From Neptuniibacter sp. (GTDB lineage: Bacteria > Pseudomonadota > Gammaproteobacteria > Pseudomonadales > Balneatricaceae), in contig NZ_JAAEQH010000183.1 of NCBI RefSeq assembly GCF_024231755.1, forward strand, positions 1 through 64,000: DNA of 64,000 bases, read 5' to 3'. Positions 1-8,973 of the stretch are shown piece by piece. A model generated the notes under the pieces. It did not search any database and was not told the DNA's origin. It was given only the letters and a program-made list of their open reading frames with translations. The stretch's first letter is position 1, and the number at the start of each line of letters is the position of its first letter. Made by a program: the position numbers and the translations under genes.

Positions 1-105
1 CGGTGAGGACGCCGCTCCTACAAAACAGATAGGAAGGGCAGGATTAAGAGCCGATTCAGTTACACTGTTTATTATTGCCCAGATTAATTTTTTTAAGGAA
101 TGGTT

Positions 106-522
106 ATGTTGAACAATGCTGTAAAAGCTGTAGGTGTTATTGGTGTTTCTACGCTGTTTATCGTTGGTTGTGGTGAAGAGGAAAAAGCGCCGGTAGCTGT
201 TCCTGAACAGGCTCCAAAAGTGGAAGCGCCTACACCTGAAAAATCAGCAATGGATAAGATGAAGGAAGGCGCCAGTCTAACTTTGGAAGGAGCTAAAGAA
301 AAAGCTTCAGAAGTAGCTGATAAGGTTACGGAAAAATCCTCTGAGATCGCCGAGAAAGCTGGAGATGTGGTTGCAGAGGTGTCAGAAAAAGCGCAGGAAG
401 TGACAGCAGATTCTGTTGAGGCGGCAAAAGAACTTTCCAGCGATTCTCTGGATAAAGCCAAAGAAATAGCGGATAAAGCGACTGAAATGGCTAAAGAAGG
501 GGTTGAAGCTGTTAAGGAGTAG
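106..522 (+). CDS. Small LEA-like amphipathic-helix lipoprotein
   Basis: A 138-residue protein. A hydrophobic signal segment ends in a lipobox (IVGC, Cys22), so it is probably a membrane-anchored lipoprotein. After a short Pro/Glu linker, residues from about 60 onward fall into consecutive 11-residue units rich in Lys, Glu and Ala (KEKASEVADKV, TEKSSEIAEKA, GDVVAEVSEKA and so on). This periodicity resembles group 3 LEA or apolipoprotein-like helices and predicts a long amphipathic helix lying on a membrane or pairing with another helix. An ATG at 100 lies directly against the AAGGA ribosome site, so the ATG at 106 is the better start. No catalytic motif is visible. A role in envelope stress or membrane stabilisation is inference from composition only. 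Confidence 0.75.
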   Translation: MLNNAVKAVGVIGVSTLFIVGCGEEEKAPVAVPEQAPKVEAPTPEKSAMDKMKEGASLTLEGAKEKASEVADKVTEKSSEIAEKAGDVVAEVSEKAQEVTADSVEAAKELSSDSLDKAKEIADKATEMAKEGVEAVKE

Positions 523-542
523 AAGCAGGTTCAAAACTTAGG

Positions 543-571
543 GTTGATCTGGCAGCAACTGTCAGATCAAC
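543..571 (+). terminator. Hairpin after the lipoprotein gene
   Basis: A 9-bp perfect stem (GTTGATCTG pairing with CAGATCAAC) with an 11-nt loop lies 20 bp after the lipoprotein stop. There is no strong U tract, so termination is plausible rather than certain. Confidence 0.45.
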
Positions 572-602
572 ATGTCTTAAAAGTGCCAGAAGCGGACATA
601 AA

Positions 603-623
603 GAAGGGTGCATTAAGCACCCC
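603..623 (-). terminator. Displaced terminator of the hendecad helix gene
   Basis: GGGTGC and GCACCC form a stem around ATTAA. Read on the minus strand the stem is followed by TTCTTT, as in a rho-independent terminator. It points the same way as the helix gene at 1864-2262 and lies about 50 bp beyond that gene's ancestral stop codon at 672-674, so it was probably its native terminator before the IS element separated them. Confidence 0.6.
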
Positions 624-675
624 TCAACAATCACTTTTGCTGATACTTAAAAGACTGGCATGTAAATGGAACTAG

Positions 676-708
676 TCTGAATTGAATTAGTCTCGACCTA
701 ATCTGACA
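676..708 (+). repeat. Target duplication and left inverted repeat of the IS481 element
   Basis: TCTGAAT (676-682) is the left copy of the 7-bp target duplication; the right copy is at 1883-1889. The 26-bp left inverted repeat (683-708) begins TGAATTAG and ends ATCTGACA. It matches the complement of the right repeat at 19 of 26 positions. Confidence 0.85.
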
Positions 709-1882
709 TATCTTCTTGAGAAAGAGAGAGTTACCCGTTTTGATAAAGGTGCTGAAATCTTAAATCAAAACAAAGGTAACTCTCATGTTGCATACTAGCA
801 ATCCCATCATTAAACACAAAGCAGGTTTGCTCAACCTCGCTGAAGAACTTGGAAATGTATCAAAAGCCTGTAAAGTCATGGGCGTTTCTCGTGATACGTT
901 TTATCGCTATCAGGAGCTTGTTGAGGAAGGCGGTGTTGATTCACTGATCAGTCAATCTCGTAGAACACCAAATGTAAAAAATCGTGTTGATGAGCAGACT
1001 GAGAACGCTGTCATTGAACATGCGATAGCTTTCCCAGCTCATGGCCAAGCCCGAACCAGTAATGAACTACGTAAAGCAGGCGTGTTTGTATCAGGCAGTG
1101 GGGTTCGCTCCATCTGGCTACGTCATAACTTAGAAAACTTTAAAAAGCGCCTTTCAGCTCTGGAAGCGAAGGTTGAGAGTCAAGGTATCATTCTGACTGA
1201 TGAGCAGGTTGCTGCGCTTGAGAAGAAGAAACAAGACGACGAAGCCTGCGGTGAAATAGAAACGCATCATCCTGGCTATCTTGGTTCTCAGGACACGTTC
1301 TACGTGGGTAATCTAAAAGGGGTTGGCAGGATATATCAGCAAACCTTTGTTGATACCTACAGCAAGGTAGCATTCGCTAAGCTATACACGACGAAAACAC
1401 CGATTACCTCAGCCGATGTATTGAATGATCGTGTATTACCATTCTTTGAGGCTCAGGAGCTGCCTATGCTACGAATCCTGACTGATCGCGGCACGGAATA
1501 CTGTGGCAAGGTTGAACAGCACGATTACCAGCTATATCTCGCCATCAACGATATTGATCACACGAAAACCAAAGCGAGACACCCACAGACTAATGGTATC
1601 TGTGAGCGCTTCCATAAGACGATATTGAACGAGTTTTATCAGGTTACGTTCCGTAAAAAACTCTATGCGTCACTGGATGAGCTGCAAAAAGATCTGGACG
1701 AATGGCTGGATTATTACAACAATGAACGAACTCATCAGGGGAAAATGTGTTGTGGCAGAACGCCTATAGGTACATTGCTTGATGGAAAGCAGATTTGGGC
1801 TGAAAAGAATTTAGCCCAAATCTAATCTGACAGTAGCACTGGAAGGAACGGGTAACTGTCAGATCAGGTCTGAGCTAGTACA
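683..1882 (+). mobile_element. Complete IS481-family insertion sequence, 1200 bp
   Basis: The element has one transposase gene, 26-bp imperfect inverted repeats (683-708 and 1857-1882) and a perfect 7-bp flanking duplication, TCTGAAT. The right end finishes in ACA, as usual in this family; the left end begins TGA rather than the usual TGT. It landed in the last codons of the minus-strand helix gene. Removing the element and one duplication restores a reading ending Arg-Lys-His-Ser-Asp-TAG, with the original stop at 672-674. Size, single ORF and ends all fit IS481. The open transposase and perfect duplication suggest a fairly recent insertion. Confidence 0.88.
785..1825 (+). CDS. IS481-family DDE transposase
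   Basis: A 346-residue transposase. The N-terminal part (about 10-60) is a helix-turn-helix of the type that binds the IS ends (SKACKVMGVSRDTFYRY). The catalytic core follows with the DDE triad visible as Asp170 (SQDTFYVG), Asp234 (LTDRGTEY) and Glu274 (GICERFHKT). The typical HPQTNG motif precedes the Glu. Length and domain order are normal for the family, and no frameshift or stop is present, so the protein should be functional. Start ATG at 785 has AAAGG upstream. The stop codon TAA overlaps an extra copy of the TGTCAGAT-type sequence found in the inverted repeats, possibly a transposase contact. Confidence 0.93.
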   Translation: MLHTSNPIIKHKAGLLNLAEELGNVSKACKVMGVSRDTFYRYQELVEEGGVDSLISQSRRTPNVKNRVDEQTENAVIEHAIAFPAHGQARTSNELRKAGVFVSGSGVRSIWLRHNLENFKKRLSALEAKVESQGIILTDEQVAALEKKKQDDEACGEIETHHPGYLGSQDTFYVGNLKGVGRIYQQTFVDTYSKVAFAKLYTTKTPITSADVLNDRVLPFFEAQELPMLRILTDRGTEYCGKVEQHDYQLYLAINDIDHTKTKARHPQTNGICERFHKTILNEFYQVTFRKKLYASLDELQKDLDEWLDYYNNERTHQGKMCCGRTPIGTLLDGKQIWAEKNLAQI

Positions 1883-1889
1883 TCTGAAT
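1857..1889 (+). repeat. Right inverted repeat and target duplication of the IS481 element
   Basis: The right inverted repeat (1857-1882) starts TGTCAGATCAGGTC and ends CTAGTACA. It is followed by the right copy of the target duplication TCTGAAT (1883-1889). The last 19 bases of the element now encode the end of the helix gene. Confidence 0.85.
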
Positions 1890-2262
1890 GCTTACGACGT
1901 TCCCGCTCCATTTCTTCTCGATGCTTTCTATCTTCCCGTTTCTGCTCTTCGTAACGTTTACGCTCTTCGCGATTCATCTCTTCATAATGTTTGCGCTCTT
2001 CCCGTTCCATCTCCTGACGATGTTTGCGGTCTTCTCGCTCCATTTCCGCTCGGTCTTTGCGTCGTTCACGTTCCTGTTCTTCGTAACGTTTACGTTCTTC
2101 CCGATCTAATTCACGCTCACGCTTTGCACGTTCACGCTCATCTTTCATCTGCTCTTTTCTTGCCTCTTTTTCAGCTTTATATGGTGAATCCGCTAGAGCT
2201 GGAGCCGTATTGAATGATGCAGAAACAACGAGTGAGATAAGCAACGCCTTAATAGTTTTCAT
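1864..2262 (-). CDS. Exported highly charged hendecad-repeat helix protein
   Basis: A 132-residue protein with a Sec signal peptide (MKTIKALLISLVVSASFNTA, cleavage near ALA-DS). The rest is almost entirely Glu, Arg, Lys, His and Gln. From about residue 57 it consists of near-perfect 11-residue units (REERKRYEEQE, RERRKDRAEME, REDRKHRQEME, REERKHYEEMN, REERKRYEEQK, REDRKHREEME), encoded by tandem 33-bp DNA repeats. Alternating E/R/K blocks of this kind form isolated single alpha helices rather than coiled coils in known cases. The expected location is the periplasm. The last five residues (VLAQT) and the stop codon come from the inserted IS481 element; the native protein ended ...RKHSD. Function unknown. 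Confidence 0.78.
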   Translation of the reverse strand: MKTIKALLISLVVSASFNTAPALADSPYKAEKEARKEQMKDERERAKRERELDREERKRYEEQERERRKDRAEMEREDRKHRQEMEREERKHYEEMNREERKRYEEQKREDRKHREEMERERRKHSDVLAQT

Positions 2263-2555
2263 TTCTTCATCTTCTTTATGCGGGAATATGACTTTTAGTA
2301 GTTTTCAGTCAAATATACAGCAAAAATCTGAATAGGAAGTTAATAGCTATATGTCTTCTATGTGTCGACAGCGGACAATACCTTCTAGACCAACTTCCGG
2401 TATTCCAAATCTATGAGAGATTAGAGCTCGATTATTTTTCCGTCTCTCTGCTGATTTACTGAACTTTTACTATTGGTTAGGTTCTATAGAACACTGTTCT
2501 GACCTAGAATAGTTAAGGATTCTCACTCGCAAAGCATACGAATAAGATACAAGTA

Positions 2556-2989
2556 ATGCAGGTAAAACTCTCACAACTACATAAAGCGATTGCTGCACTA
2601 TTGATGCTGTTTTTTGTCGTTTATTGTTCTGTGGGTGTGTGTACCAATATGCTTGCATCGTCTATGCCTCCTTTGACACCGACGACTGCAGAATCTGCCC
2701 ATGTCCATCATCACCATATGGAAGGTAGTGGATCTGTTAATCACAGGCGGGGCATTGTGAAGAGTCTGGAAGTTGTGAGTGGAGTATCAACCCGGTTGCT
2801 GACCCAGTGTCTTCGTTGGATTCACCATCGGGCTTTTTCCTTGCCTATCTGGTAACAGCAGTTTGTTCGCTATTTCTGTTTGCCCCAATAAGCCTTAGAA
2901 GACGACTTTGTTACGCCTTTTCCCGAGAAAATTTCTACCAGCAGAGCTACCCCAGGTTGCATCTGCAGAAAGCTGTTTTTCTGAATTAA
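2556..2989 (+). pseudogene. Frameshifted His-rich membrane protein gene ahead of cusCBA
   Basis: Two overlapping frames look like one broken gene. The first frame (2556 to about 2745) gives a signal or membrane segment (IAALLMLFFVVYCSVGVC) and a histidine cluster (HVHHHHMEGSGSV). It then changes abruptly into an unlikely Arg-rich tail. The second frame is open from 2741 to 2989 and continues with Cys/His-containing sequence (AGHCEESGSCEW), then SSLDSPSGFF, a membrane helix (LAYLVTAVCSLFLFAPI) and a polar C-terminus. A single missing base near 2740-2747 would join them into one product of about 145 residues. Position before cusCBA and the His/Cys clusters suggest a metal-related accessory protein. 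The break could also be a sequencing error. Confidence 0.65.
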
Positions 2990-3066
2990 ATCCTTTCCTG
3001 AATTCCGTTCGTAGCCCGATTCTCGTTTTGGGCTGAGATGTATTGGTATTTTCACAGGAAAGGAAT

Positions 3067-4371
3067 ATGCGTAAATCTCCTTTAGTTATTTTGCTGACAA
3101 CTTTACTTAATAGTTTTGTGTTCAGCAGTTATGTACAGGCAGAACTCACTCTGGATTCTGCCATTGAAGAAGCGCTGCAAGCAGATCACTGGAACCGCAG
3201 TAATCTTCTTCAGGAGCAGGCTATCCGCTCAGAAGCGATGGCATCTGCACAGTTACCTGATCCCAAGCTGCGCTTAGCCTTAGCCAATCTACCGTTAGAT
3301 AGCCTGGATTTTAATCAGGAAAATATGACCCAGCTGCAGTTTGGTTTGTCCCAGCAGTTCCCCCGTGGGGACTCTTTGGCTTTGAAAGAGCAGCAGATTA
3401 ATCTGATGGCGGACAAGAATCCGCTACAGCGTTTGCAAAGAATGGCGTTAATTAAACTTAACGTTAGTCAGACATGGATCGCTTTACACCAGAGTTCACA
3501 ACAGCTTGATCTTCTAAAGCGTAAAAGACATATCTTCCATGAACTGGTTTCTATCAGCCGGGCGAACTTTCGAAGTGGTAAAGCGAAACGTTTTGAAGTG
3601 TTGGATGCTGAGCTACAGCTTACTCGTCTTCGTGATCGTATAACGCAGTTAGAAAAAAGCGTGGCCCAGCAGCAGGGACAGTTACAGAAATGGCTGTTAT
3701 CTCCGGCTAATTCGGCTTTACCTGTTTCATTACAGGCGCCTGATTTATTGACCGAACCTGGAAACTTATCAGCGCTTGAGTCGGCCCTGAATCAGCATCC
3801 ACAGATGCAACTGATCGCTCAGGATATTCAGATTAAAGATAAAGGGGTTGAATTGGCAGAAGAAGCCTATAAACCCGGCTTTAAGGTGGATGCCAATTAT
3901 GGCTATAGAGATGATGCCAGTAGTGGTATGGAGCGTGCGGATTTCTTATCCGTTGCTGTGACCATGGATCTGCCACTGTTCCCGGAAAAGAGGCAGGACC
4001 AGCGCCGTAATGCTGCAATTAAACAGCGCGAGTCCAGTAAAGAGCTCAGGTTGCTTAAAGCGCGTGAATTGAAATCAGGGGTTGAAGTTGCTTTGGCAGA
4101 TCTCGCCGGGTTGCAGCAGCGCCTGTCTATCTATGATCGCAGTTATTTATTACAGCTTTCGGAAAAACGTAAAGCAGCTCTGCGTGCCTATGCTGCAGCC
4201 GACGCCAGATTTAATGAAGTTGCGTCTTCAGCCATCAGTGAACTGGAAGCCCAGCTACAGAGGATAGCTTTGGAACATCAGATCGCCCGGGCCAATGTTC
4301 AGGTTAACTACTATCTGGCTGGGGTCGATCCTCAGCTAACATCAGCCCAGTCAGCAGCGGAGGATAAGTAA
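3067..4371 (+). CDS. cusC: CusC-type outer-membrane efflux channel protein
   Basis: A 434-residue TolC-family protein. It has a signal peptide (MRKSPLVILLTTLLNSF, cleavage near VQA-EL) followed by two long helical OEP repeats, as in CusC and CzcC. It would form the trimeric outer-membrane exit duct of the Cus pump. There is no lipobox, unlike E. coli CusC. Start ATG 3067 has a strong AGGAAAGG site; an upstream in-frame TTG (3043) is less likely. It is the first intact gene of a three-gene operon, and its stop overlaps the start of cusB by one base. Assignment to copper or silver rests on the partners downstream. Confidence 0.88.
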   Translation: MRKSPLVILLTTLLNSFVFSSYVQAELTLDSAIEEALQADHWNRSNLLQEQAIRSEAMASAQLPDPKLRLALANLPLDSLDFNQENMTQLQFGLSQQFPRGDSLALKEQQINLMADKNPLQRLQRMALIKLNVSQTWIALHQSSQQLDLLKRKRHIFHELVSISRANFRSGKAKRFEVLDAELQLTRLRDRITQLEKSVAQQQGQLQKWLLSPANSALPVSLQAPDLLTEPGNLSALESALNQHPQMQLIAQDIQIKDKGVELAEEAYKPGFKVDANYGYRDDASSGMERADFLSVAVTMDLPLFPEKRQDQRRNAAIKQRESSKELRLLKARELKSGVEVALADLAGLQQRLSIYDRSYLLQLSEKRKAALRAYAAADARFNEVASSAISELEAQLQRIALEHQIARANVQVNYYLAGVDPQLTSAQSAAEDK

Positions 4372-5855
4372 TGAGTAAATGGATTCTGGCAACATCAACT
4401 CTGCTGTGTGGTGTAGCTCTTGGATATTTTTTACCAGGACAAATGGACAACGGTTCCGACGGAGCAGACAACGGCGGTGAAAGTAAACCGCTGTACTGGG
4501 TAGCACCAATGGACCCGAACTATAAACGAGATAAACCCGGCTTATCGCCAATGGGTATGGATCTAATTCCGGTTTATCCGGAAGACCTGGCAGGAGGTAG
4601 CTCTCCCGGCACCGTTTCAATTAGTCCAGAGGTGGTGAATAACCTTGGGGTTCGAACCGAACAGGTGGTATTCAGTCCGCTACAGGAGCGGTTAAGTACG
4701 GTGGGTTATGTCGGATTTGATCAGGAAAAGCTGGTTGATATCCACTCGCGTATCTCCGGCTGGGTGGAAACACTGGCAGTGAATACTGAGGGTGAGGAAG
4801 TCACACAAGGTCAGCTGCTTTATGAGATCTATTCCCCTGAATTGGTTAATGCGCAGGAGGAATATATTGCAGCTCTACAGAGTGGTAATCGTTACCTGCG
4901 ACAGGCCAGTGAAAGTAAGTTGAGAGCATTGGGGGTGCCTGAACAGCTGTTTGTTACTTTGAAAAAACAGCGCAAGCCACTACAGCGTATCCCTGTGTAT
5001 GCACCATCGGACGGATATGTCAGTCAGTTGAATCTGCGTCAGGGCATGTTTATTAAGCCGGATAAAAAACTGATGCAGATTGGCCCATTGGATCAGGTCT
5101 GGGTGACTGCGGAGCTGTTTGAACGTCAGGCCTCTCAGGTACAACAGGGTGATCTGGCAGAGATGAGCCTGGAGTTTCTGCCAGGCAAAAGTTGGCGAGG
5201 AAAGGTGGATTACATCTACCCAGCCCTTAACGCTGCAAACCGTACACTCAAGCTACGCTTGCGTTTTCCAAATCCAGACCTGCAGCTAAAACCTGATATG
5301 TTTGCCCGCATTCAGATCCAGACTGAGGCTAGTGACCCAATCCTCAATATTCCTGCTGAAGCACTGATCAAAACCGGTGTTCAGGAGAGGGTTGTCGTAG
5401 CGATGGGAGAAGGGCGTTATAAATCGGTTGAGGTAAATGCGGGTCAGCAGATGAATGGCCGTGTCGCTATACGTCAGGGGCTTTATCCTGAAGATCGAGT
5501 TGTGGTCTCAGCGCAGTTTATGCTCGATTCCGAGTCGTCCATCAGTTCTGACTTCCTACGCATGACACCTCCAAAAATGGAGATGATAGAGGAGGTCTGG
5601 ATCGCGGCTGAGGTCCGTTCAGTTGATCAGGAAAAACGCCTGGTTGTGTTGGATCATGAAGAAATTCGTGAGTGGAAGCAGCCTGCAATGGTGATGGAGA
5701 TACCGGTTGATGAAGGTCTGGATATTCAGAAGCTGGCGGCAAGTCGTCAGGTGCAGGTTCTGCTCAACGGAGCAGATATGCGTGATCTTAAACTGACTGA
5801 TTTTATTCTTCCGAATCCGAAAGCCCCGGATAGCTTACCGGGAGGTTCGTTATGA
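4371..5855 (+). CDS. cusB: CusB-type periplasmic adaptor with fused CusF-like domain
   Basis: A 494-residue RND membrane-fusion protein. An N-terminal membrane anchor (about 4-24) is followed by a heavy-metal-binding domain (residues 42-70, YWVAPMDPN...[10 protein letters not shown]). The barrel-sandwich, hairpin and beta-barrel adaptor domains come next (about 80-395). The C-terminus (about 403-485) is a CusF-like small beta-barrel retaining all four expected Cu(I)/Ag(I) ligands: His429, Trp435, Met440 and Met442 ([16 protein letters not shown]). In E. coli CusF is a separate metallochaperone; here it is tethered to the adaptor and should hand metal directly to CusA. Translationally coupled to cusC (1-base overlap) and cusA (4-base overlap). 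Confidence 0.93.
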   Translation: MSKWILATSTLLCGVALGYFLPGQMDNGSDGADNGGESKPLYWVAPMDPNYKRDKPGLSPMGMDLIPVYPEDLAGGSSPGTVSISPEVVNNLGVRTEQVVFSPLQERLSTVGYVGFDQEKLVDIHSRISGWVETLAVNTEGEEVTQGQLLYEIYSPELVNAQEEYIAALQSGNRYLRQASESKLRALGVPEQLFVTLKKQRKPLQRIPVYAPSDGYVSQLNLRQGMFIKPDKKLMQIGPLDQVWVTAELFERQASQVQQGDLAEMSLEFLPGKSWRGKVDYIYPALNAANRTLKLRLRFPNPDLQLKPDMFARIQIQTEASDPILNIPAEALIKTGVQERVVVAMGEGRYKSVEVNAGQQMNGRVAIRQGLYPEDRVVVSAQFMLDSESSISSDFLRMTPPKMEMIEEVWIAAEVRSVDQEKRLVVLDHEEIREWKQPAMVMEIPVDEGLDIQKLAASRQVQVLLNGADMRDLKLTDFILPNPKAPDSLPGGSL

Positions 5856-8800
5856 TAAAGGCCATTATCCACTGGTCGATCCATAACCGCTTCTTTGTAA
5901 TTCTGGCCACATTGATACTGATCGGTTGGGGGGCATATGCCATCAAAAATACACCGATCGATGCGATCCCTGATCTGTCCGATGTGCAGGTTATTATCAA
6001 AACCACTTATCCGGGGCAGGCTCCGCAGGTGGTGGAAGATCAGGTGACCTATCCTCTGACCACAGCGATGCTTTCTGTACCGGGGGCGAAAACCGTACGT
6101 GGTTTCTCCTTCTTTGGTGATTCCTACGTCTATGTGATCTTTGATGAGGATACGGATCTGTATTGGGCCAGAAGTCGGGTACTGGAATACCTGAGTCAGG
6201 TTTCATCTCGTCTACCTGATAACGCTACTCCCCAACTTGGCCCTGATGCGACAGGGGTAGGTTGGGTCTACCTTTATGCGCTGGTTGATCGAACCGGGCA
6301 GCATGATTTGGCTCAATTGCGCAGTTTGCAGGACTGGTTTCTAAAATACGAATTGCAGACCGTACCTGGAGTATCAGAAGTGGCTCCTGTAGGCGGTATG
6401 GTGAAGCAGTATCAGGTGAAGGTTGATCCGGAAAAACTGCGTGCCTTTGATATCCCGCTATCCCATATCAATTTAGCGATTAAGCGTGCTAATCAGGAGA
6501 GTGGGGCATCAGTCATTGAGATGGCTGAAGCGGAGTATATGGTCCGTGCTACGGGTTATCTGGATGGGCTTGAGTCGATCCGTACTATACCTCTGGGGGC
6601 TACCCGTCAGGGAACGCCTATTCTGCTGCAGGATCTGGCGGAGATAAGCATTGGTCCGCAGATGCGTCGGGGTATCGCCGAGCTGGATGGCGAGGGTGAA
6701 ACTGTCGGTGGCATAGTGGTGATGCGCTTTGGCGAAAATGCCCAGAAAACCATTGATGGTGTGAAGGCCAAACTGGAAGAGCTAAAGCGTAGCCTGCCCG
6801 AAGGGGTTGAAGTGGTAACGGTTTATGATCGTTCCGGTTTGATCGAACGGGCGGTAGAAAACCTGTTTGAGAAACTGGTGGAAGAGTTCATCGTAGTTAT
6901 CATTGTCTGCGCGCTGTTCCTGTTCCATTTCCGTTCTTCGCTGGTGGTGATTATCAGTTTACCCGTAGGAATCATGACAGCCTTTATCGTTATGTATTAC
7001 CAGGGGATCAATGCCAACATCATGTCTCTTGGTGGTATCGCCATCGCGATCGGTGCAATGGTGGATGGAGCCATCGTGATGATTGAGAATGTGCATAAAC
7101 ACATGGAGAGAACCGAGCTGACAGCAGAGAACCGTTGGCAGGTTATTGCTGAAGCTACGGCTGAGGTCGGTCCCGCACTGTTCTTCAGTCTGTTGATTAT
7201 CACAATGAGCTTTCTGCCGGTCTTCACCCTGGAAGCACAGGAAGGCCGAATGTTCTCTCCACTGGCGTTCACCAAAACCTATGCCATGGCGGCGTCAGCG
7301 GGCCTGGCGATCACTCTTGTGCCGGTGTTGATGGGCTACTGTATCCGGGGGAAAGTACTGCCGGAGAAAAAGAATCCGCTAAACCGTTTACTGCAAGCGA
7401 TATACCTTCCGGCGATTAAAGCTGTGCTGAACTGGCCTAAGACTACCGTGTTGTTTGCGGTATTGGTTACCGGTGTTGGCTTCTGGCCAGTGAACAAGAT
7501 CGGTTCAGAGTTTATCCCCCCTCTGGATGAGGGTGACTTGATGTATATGCCAACTACCTATCCTGGTATCTCGATTGGTAAAGCGCGTGAACTGCTCCAG
7601 CAGACCGACAAGCTGATCCTGACTGTACCGGAGGTGGAGCGGGTCTTCGGCAAAATAGGGCGAGCGGAAACAGCAACAGACCCGGCCCCATTAACGATGA
7701 TAGAGACCTTCATTACCCTGAAGCCAAGAGACCAATGGCGTCCGGGTATGACCACCGAGAAGCTGACCAACGAGTTGGATAAATTGGTTAAATTTCCGGG
7801 GCTGACCAATGCTTGGGTAATGCCGATCAAAACCCGTATCGATATGCTGGCAACCGGTATTAAAACACCGGTAGGTCTGAAGGTGGGCGGGCCAGATCTG
7901 GCGGTGATTCAGGATATAGGTCAGCAGCTGGAAAAGGTGCTGGCAGATGTTGAGGGAACCGCTTCTGTATATTCGGAACGTGTTGCTGGAGGCCGTTATA
8001 TCAAGGTGGATATTCTCAGGGAAAAGGCTGCCAGATACGGTTTAAATATCGCGGATGTGCAGACGGTTGTGACCAGCGCAATCGGGGGGATGAATGTTTC
8101 ACAGACCGTTGAAGGTCTGGAGCGTTATCCGATTAATGTGCGATATCCGCAGGAGTATAGGAACTCGGTTGAGAAACTACGTCTGTTACCGTTAGTCACG
8201 CCTATGGGTATGAAGATAGCACTGGCTGATGTGGCGGACATTCGCATTGAAGATGGGCCACCAGGGATCAAAAGTGAAAATGCCAGACCTAATGGCTGGA
8301 CCTTTGTAGATATCGAAGGCCGCGATCTGGGTTCATATGTCGCGGCTGCGCAGCTTGCAGTAGCCGATAATGTGAAGCTTCCGGCCGGTTATTCCATCAA
8401 CTGGTCGGGGCAGTATGAATATCTGCTGCGTGCTCAGGAACGGTTGAACTATGTGGTGCCGCTGACGTTGGCAATCATTGTTGTCCTGCTTTATATGAGC
8501 TTCCGACGTTTTGCCGAAGTAGCGATGATAATGGGTACACTGCCTCTGGCGCTGGTTGGCGGGATCTGGATTCTCTATCTGAATCAGTTCAACTTCTCAG
8601 TTGCCGTTGGTGTTGGCTTTATCGCACTGGCCGGGGTAGCGGTGGAGATCGGTGTAATCATGCTGGTGTATCTCAATCAGGCTTATCAGGCAAAGCTAAA
8701 ACAGGCAGAAGAAGGTCTATCGCTGAACGATCTTAAAGAAGCTGTGATAGAAGGCGCGGTACTTAGGGTTCGTCCGGTTATGATGACCGTTGCCACAGTG

Positions 8801-8968
8801 ATCATAGGTTTGTTGCCCATTATGTATGGTACAGGAACTGGTGCTGAGATCATGCAACGTATCGCTGCGCCGATGGTGGGAGGTATGATCAGTGCGGTTG
8901 TGCTGACGCTGCTCTTAATTCCGGCGGTTTATTACCTGTGGAAGCTGAAGGAAATACGATCAGAGTAA
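5852..8968 (+). CDS. cusA: CusA-type Cu(I)/Ag(I) RND efflux permease
   Basis: A 1038-residue heavy-metal-efflux RND permease, the proton-driven inner-membrane pump of the complex. Twelve membrane helices and two large periplasmic loops are evident, with the family motif [18 protein letters not shown]. The three methionines that bind Cu(I)/Ag(I) in CusA are present as Met566 (LMYMP), Met616 (LTMIET) and Met665 (RIDMLATG), at exactly the spacing of CusA Met573/623/672. This favours copper/silver over zinc/cobalt/cadmium. The ATG overlaps the cusB stop by 4 bases. No copper-sensing regulator is visible next to the operon, so control must come from elsewhere or from the unexamined promoter upstream of 2556. 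Confidence 0.95.
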   Translation: MIKAIIHWSIHNRFFVILATLILIGWGAYAIKNTPIDAIPDLSDVQVIIKTTYPGQAPQVVEDQVTYPLTTAMLSVPGAKTVRGFSFFGDSYVYVIFDEDTDLYWARSRVLEYLSQVSSRLPDNATPQLGPDATGVGWVYLYALVDRTGQHDLAQLRSLQDWFLKYELQTVPGVSEVAPVGGMVKQYQVKVDPEKLRAFDIPLSHINLAIKRANQESGASVIEMAEAEYMVRATGYLDGLESIRTIPLGATRQGTPILLQDLAEISIGPQMRRGIAELDGEGETVGGIVVMRFGENAQKTIDGVKAKLEELKRSLPEGVEVVTVYDRSGLIERAVENLFEKLVEEFIVVIIVCALFLFHFRSSLVVIISLPVGIMTAFIVMYYQGINANIMSLGGIAIAIGAMVDGAIVMIENVHKHMERTELTAENRWQVIAEATAEVGPALFFSLLIITMSFLPVFTLEAQEGRMFSPLAFTKTYAMAASAGLAITLVPVLMGYCIRGKVLPEKKNPLNRLLQAIYLPAIKAVLNWPKTTVLFAVLVTGVGFWPVNKIGSEFIPPLDEGDLMYMPTTYPGISIGKARELLQQTDKLILTVPEVERVFGKIGRAETATDPAPLTMIETFITLKPRDQWRPGMTTEKLTNELDKLVKFPGLTNAWVMPIKTRIDMLATGIKTPVGLKVGGPDLAVIQDIGQQLEKVLADVEGTASVYSERVAGGRYIKVDILREKAARYGLNIADVQTVVTSAIGGMNVSQTVEGLERYPINVRYPQEYRNSVEKLRLLPLVTPMGMKIALADVADIRIEDGPPGIKSENARPNGWTFVDIEGRDLGSYVAAAQLAVADNVKLPAGYSINWSGQYEYLLRAQERLNYVVPLTLAIIVVLLYMSFRRFAEVAMIMGTLPLALVGGIWILYLNQFNFSVAVGVGFIALAGVAVEIGVIMLVYLNQAYQAKLKQAEEGLSLNDLKEAVIEGAVLRVRPVMMTVATVIIGLLPIMYGTGTGAEIMQRIAAPMVGGMISAVVLTLLLIPAVYYLWKLKEIRSE

Positions 8969-8973
8969 TATGC

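Noticed and set aside
1-99. Possible gene end at the left edge
   Set aside because: No open frame with protein character reaches the edge; only upstream DNA of the lipoprotein gene is visible.
557-1866. A 13-bp perfect direct repeat (AACTGTCAGATCA at 557-569 and 1854-1866) flanking the transposase
   Set aside because: It first looked like a target duplication, but the second copy lies inside the right inverted repeat. The 7-bp TCTGAAT pair just outside matched inverted repeats explains the element ends better. The left copy is part of the hairpin after the lipoprotein gene.
1888-2109. Plus-strand frame antisense to the hendecad gene, rich in Phe and Leu
   Set aside because: It is the complement of the E/R/K repeat and has no start signals of its own.
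1857-2262. Possibility that 33-bp tandem repeats are a CRISPR array
   Set aside because: The units are adjacent without spacers and keep an open 11-residue reading frame.
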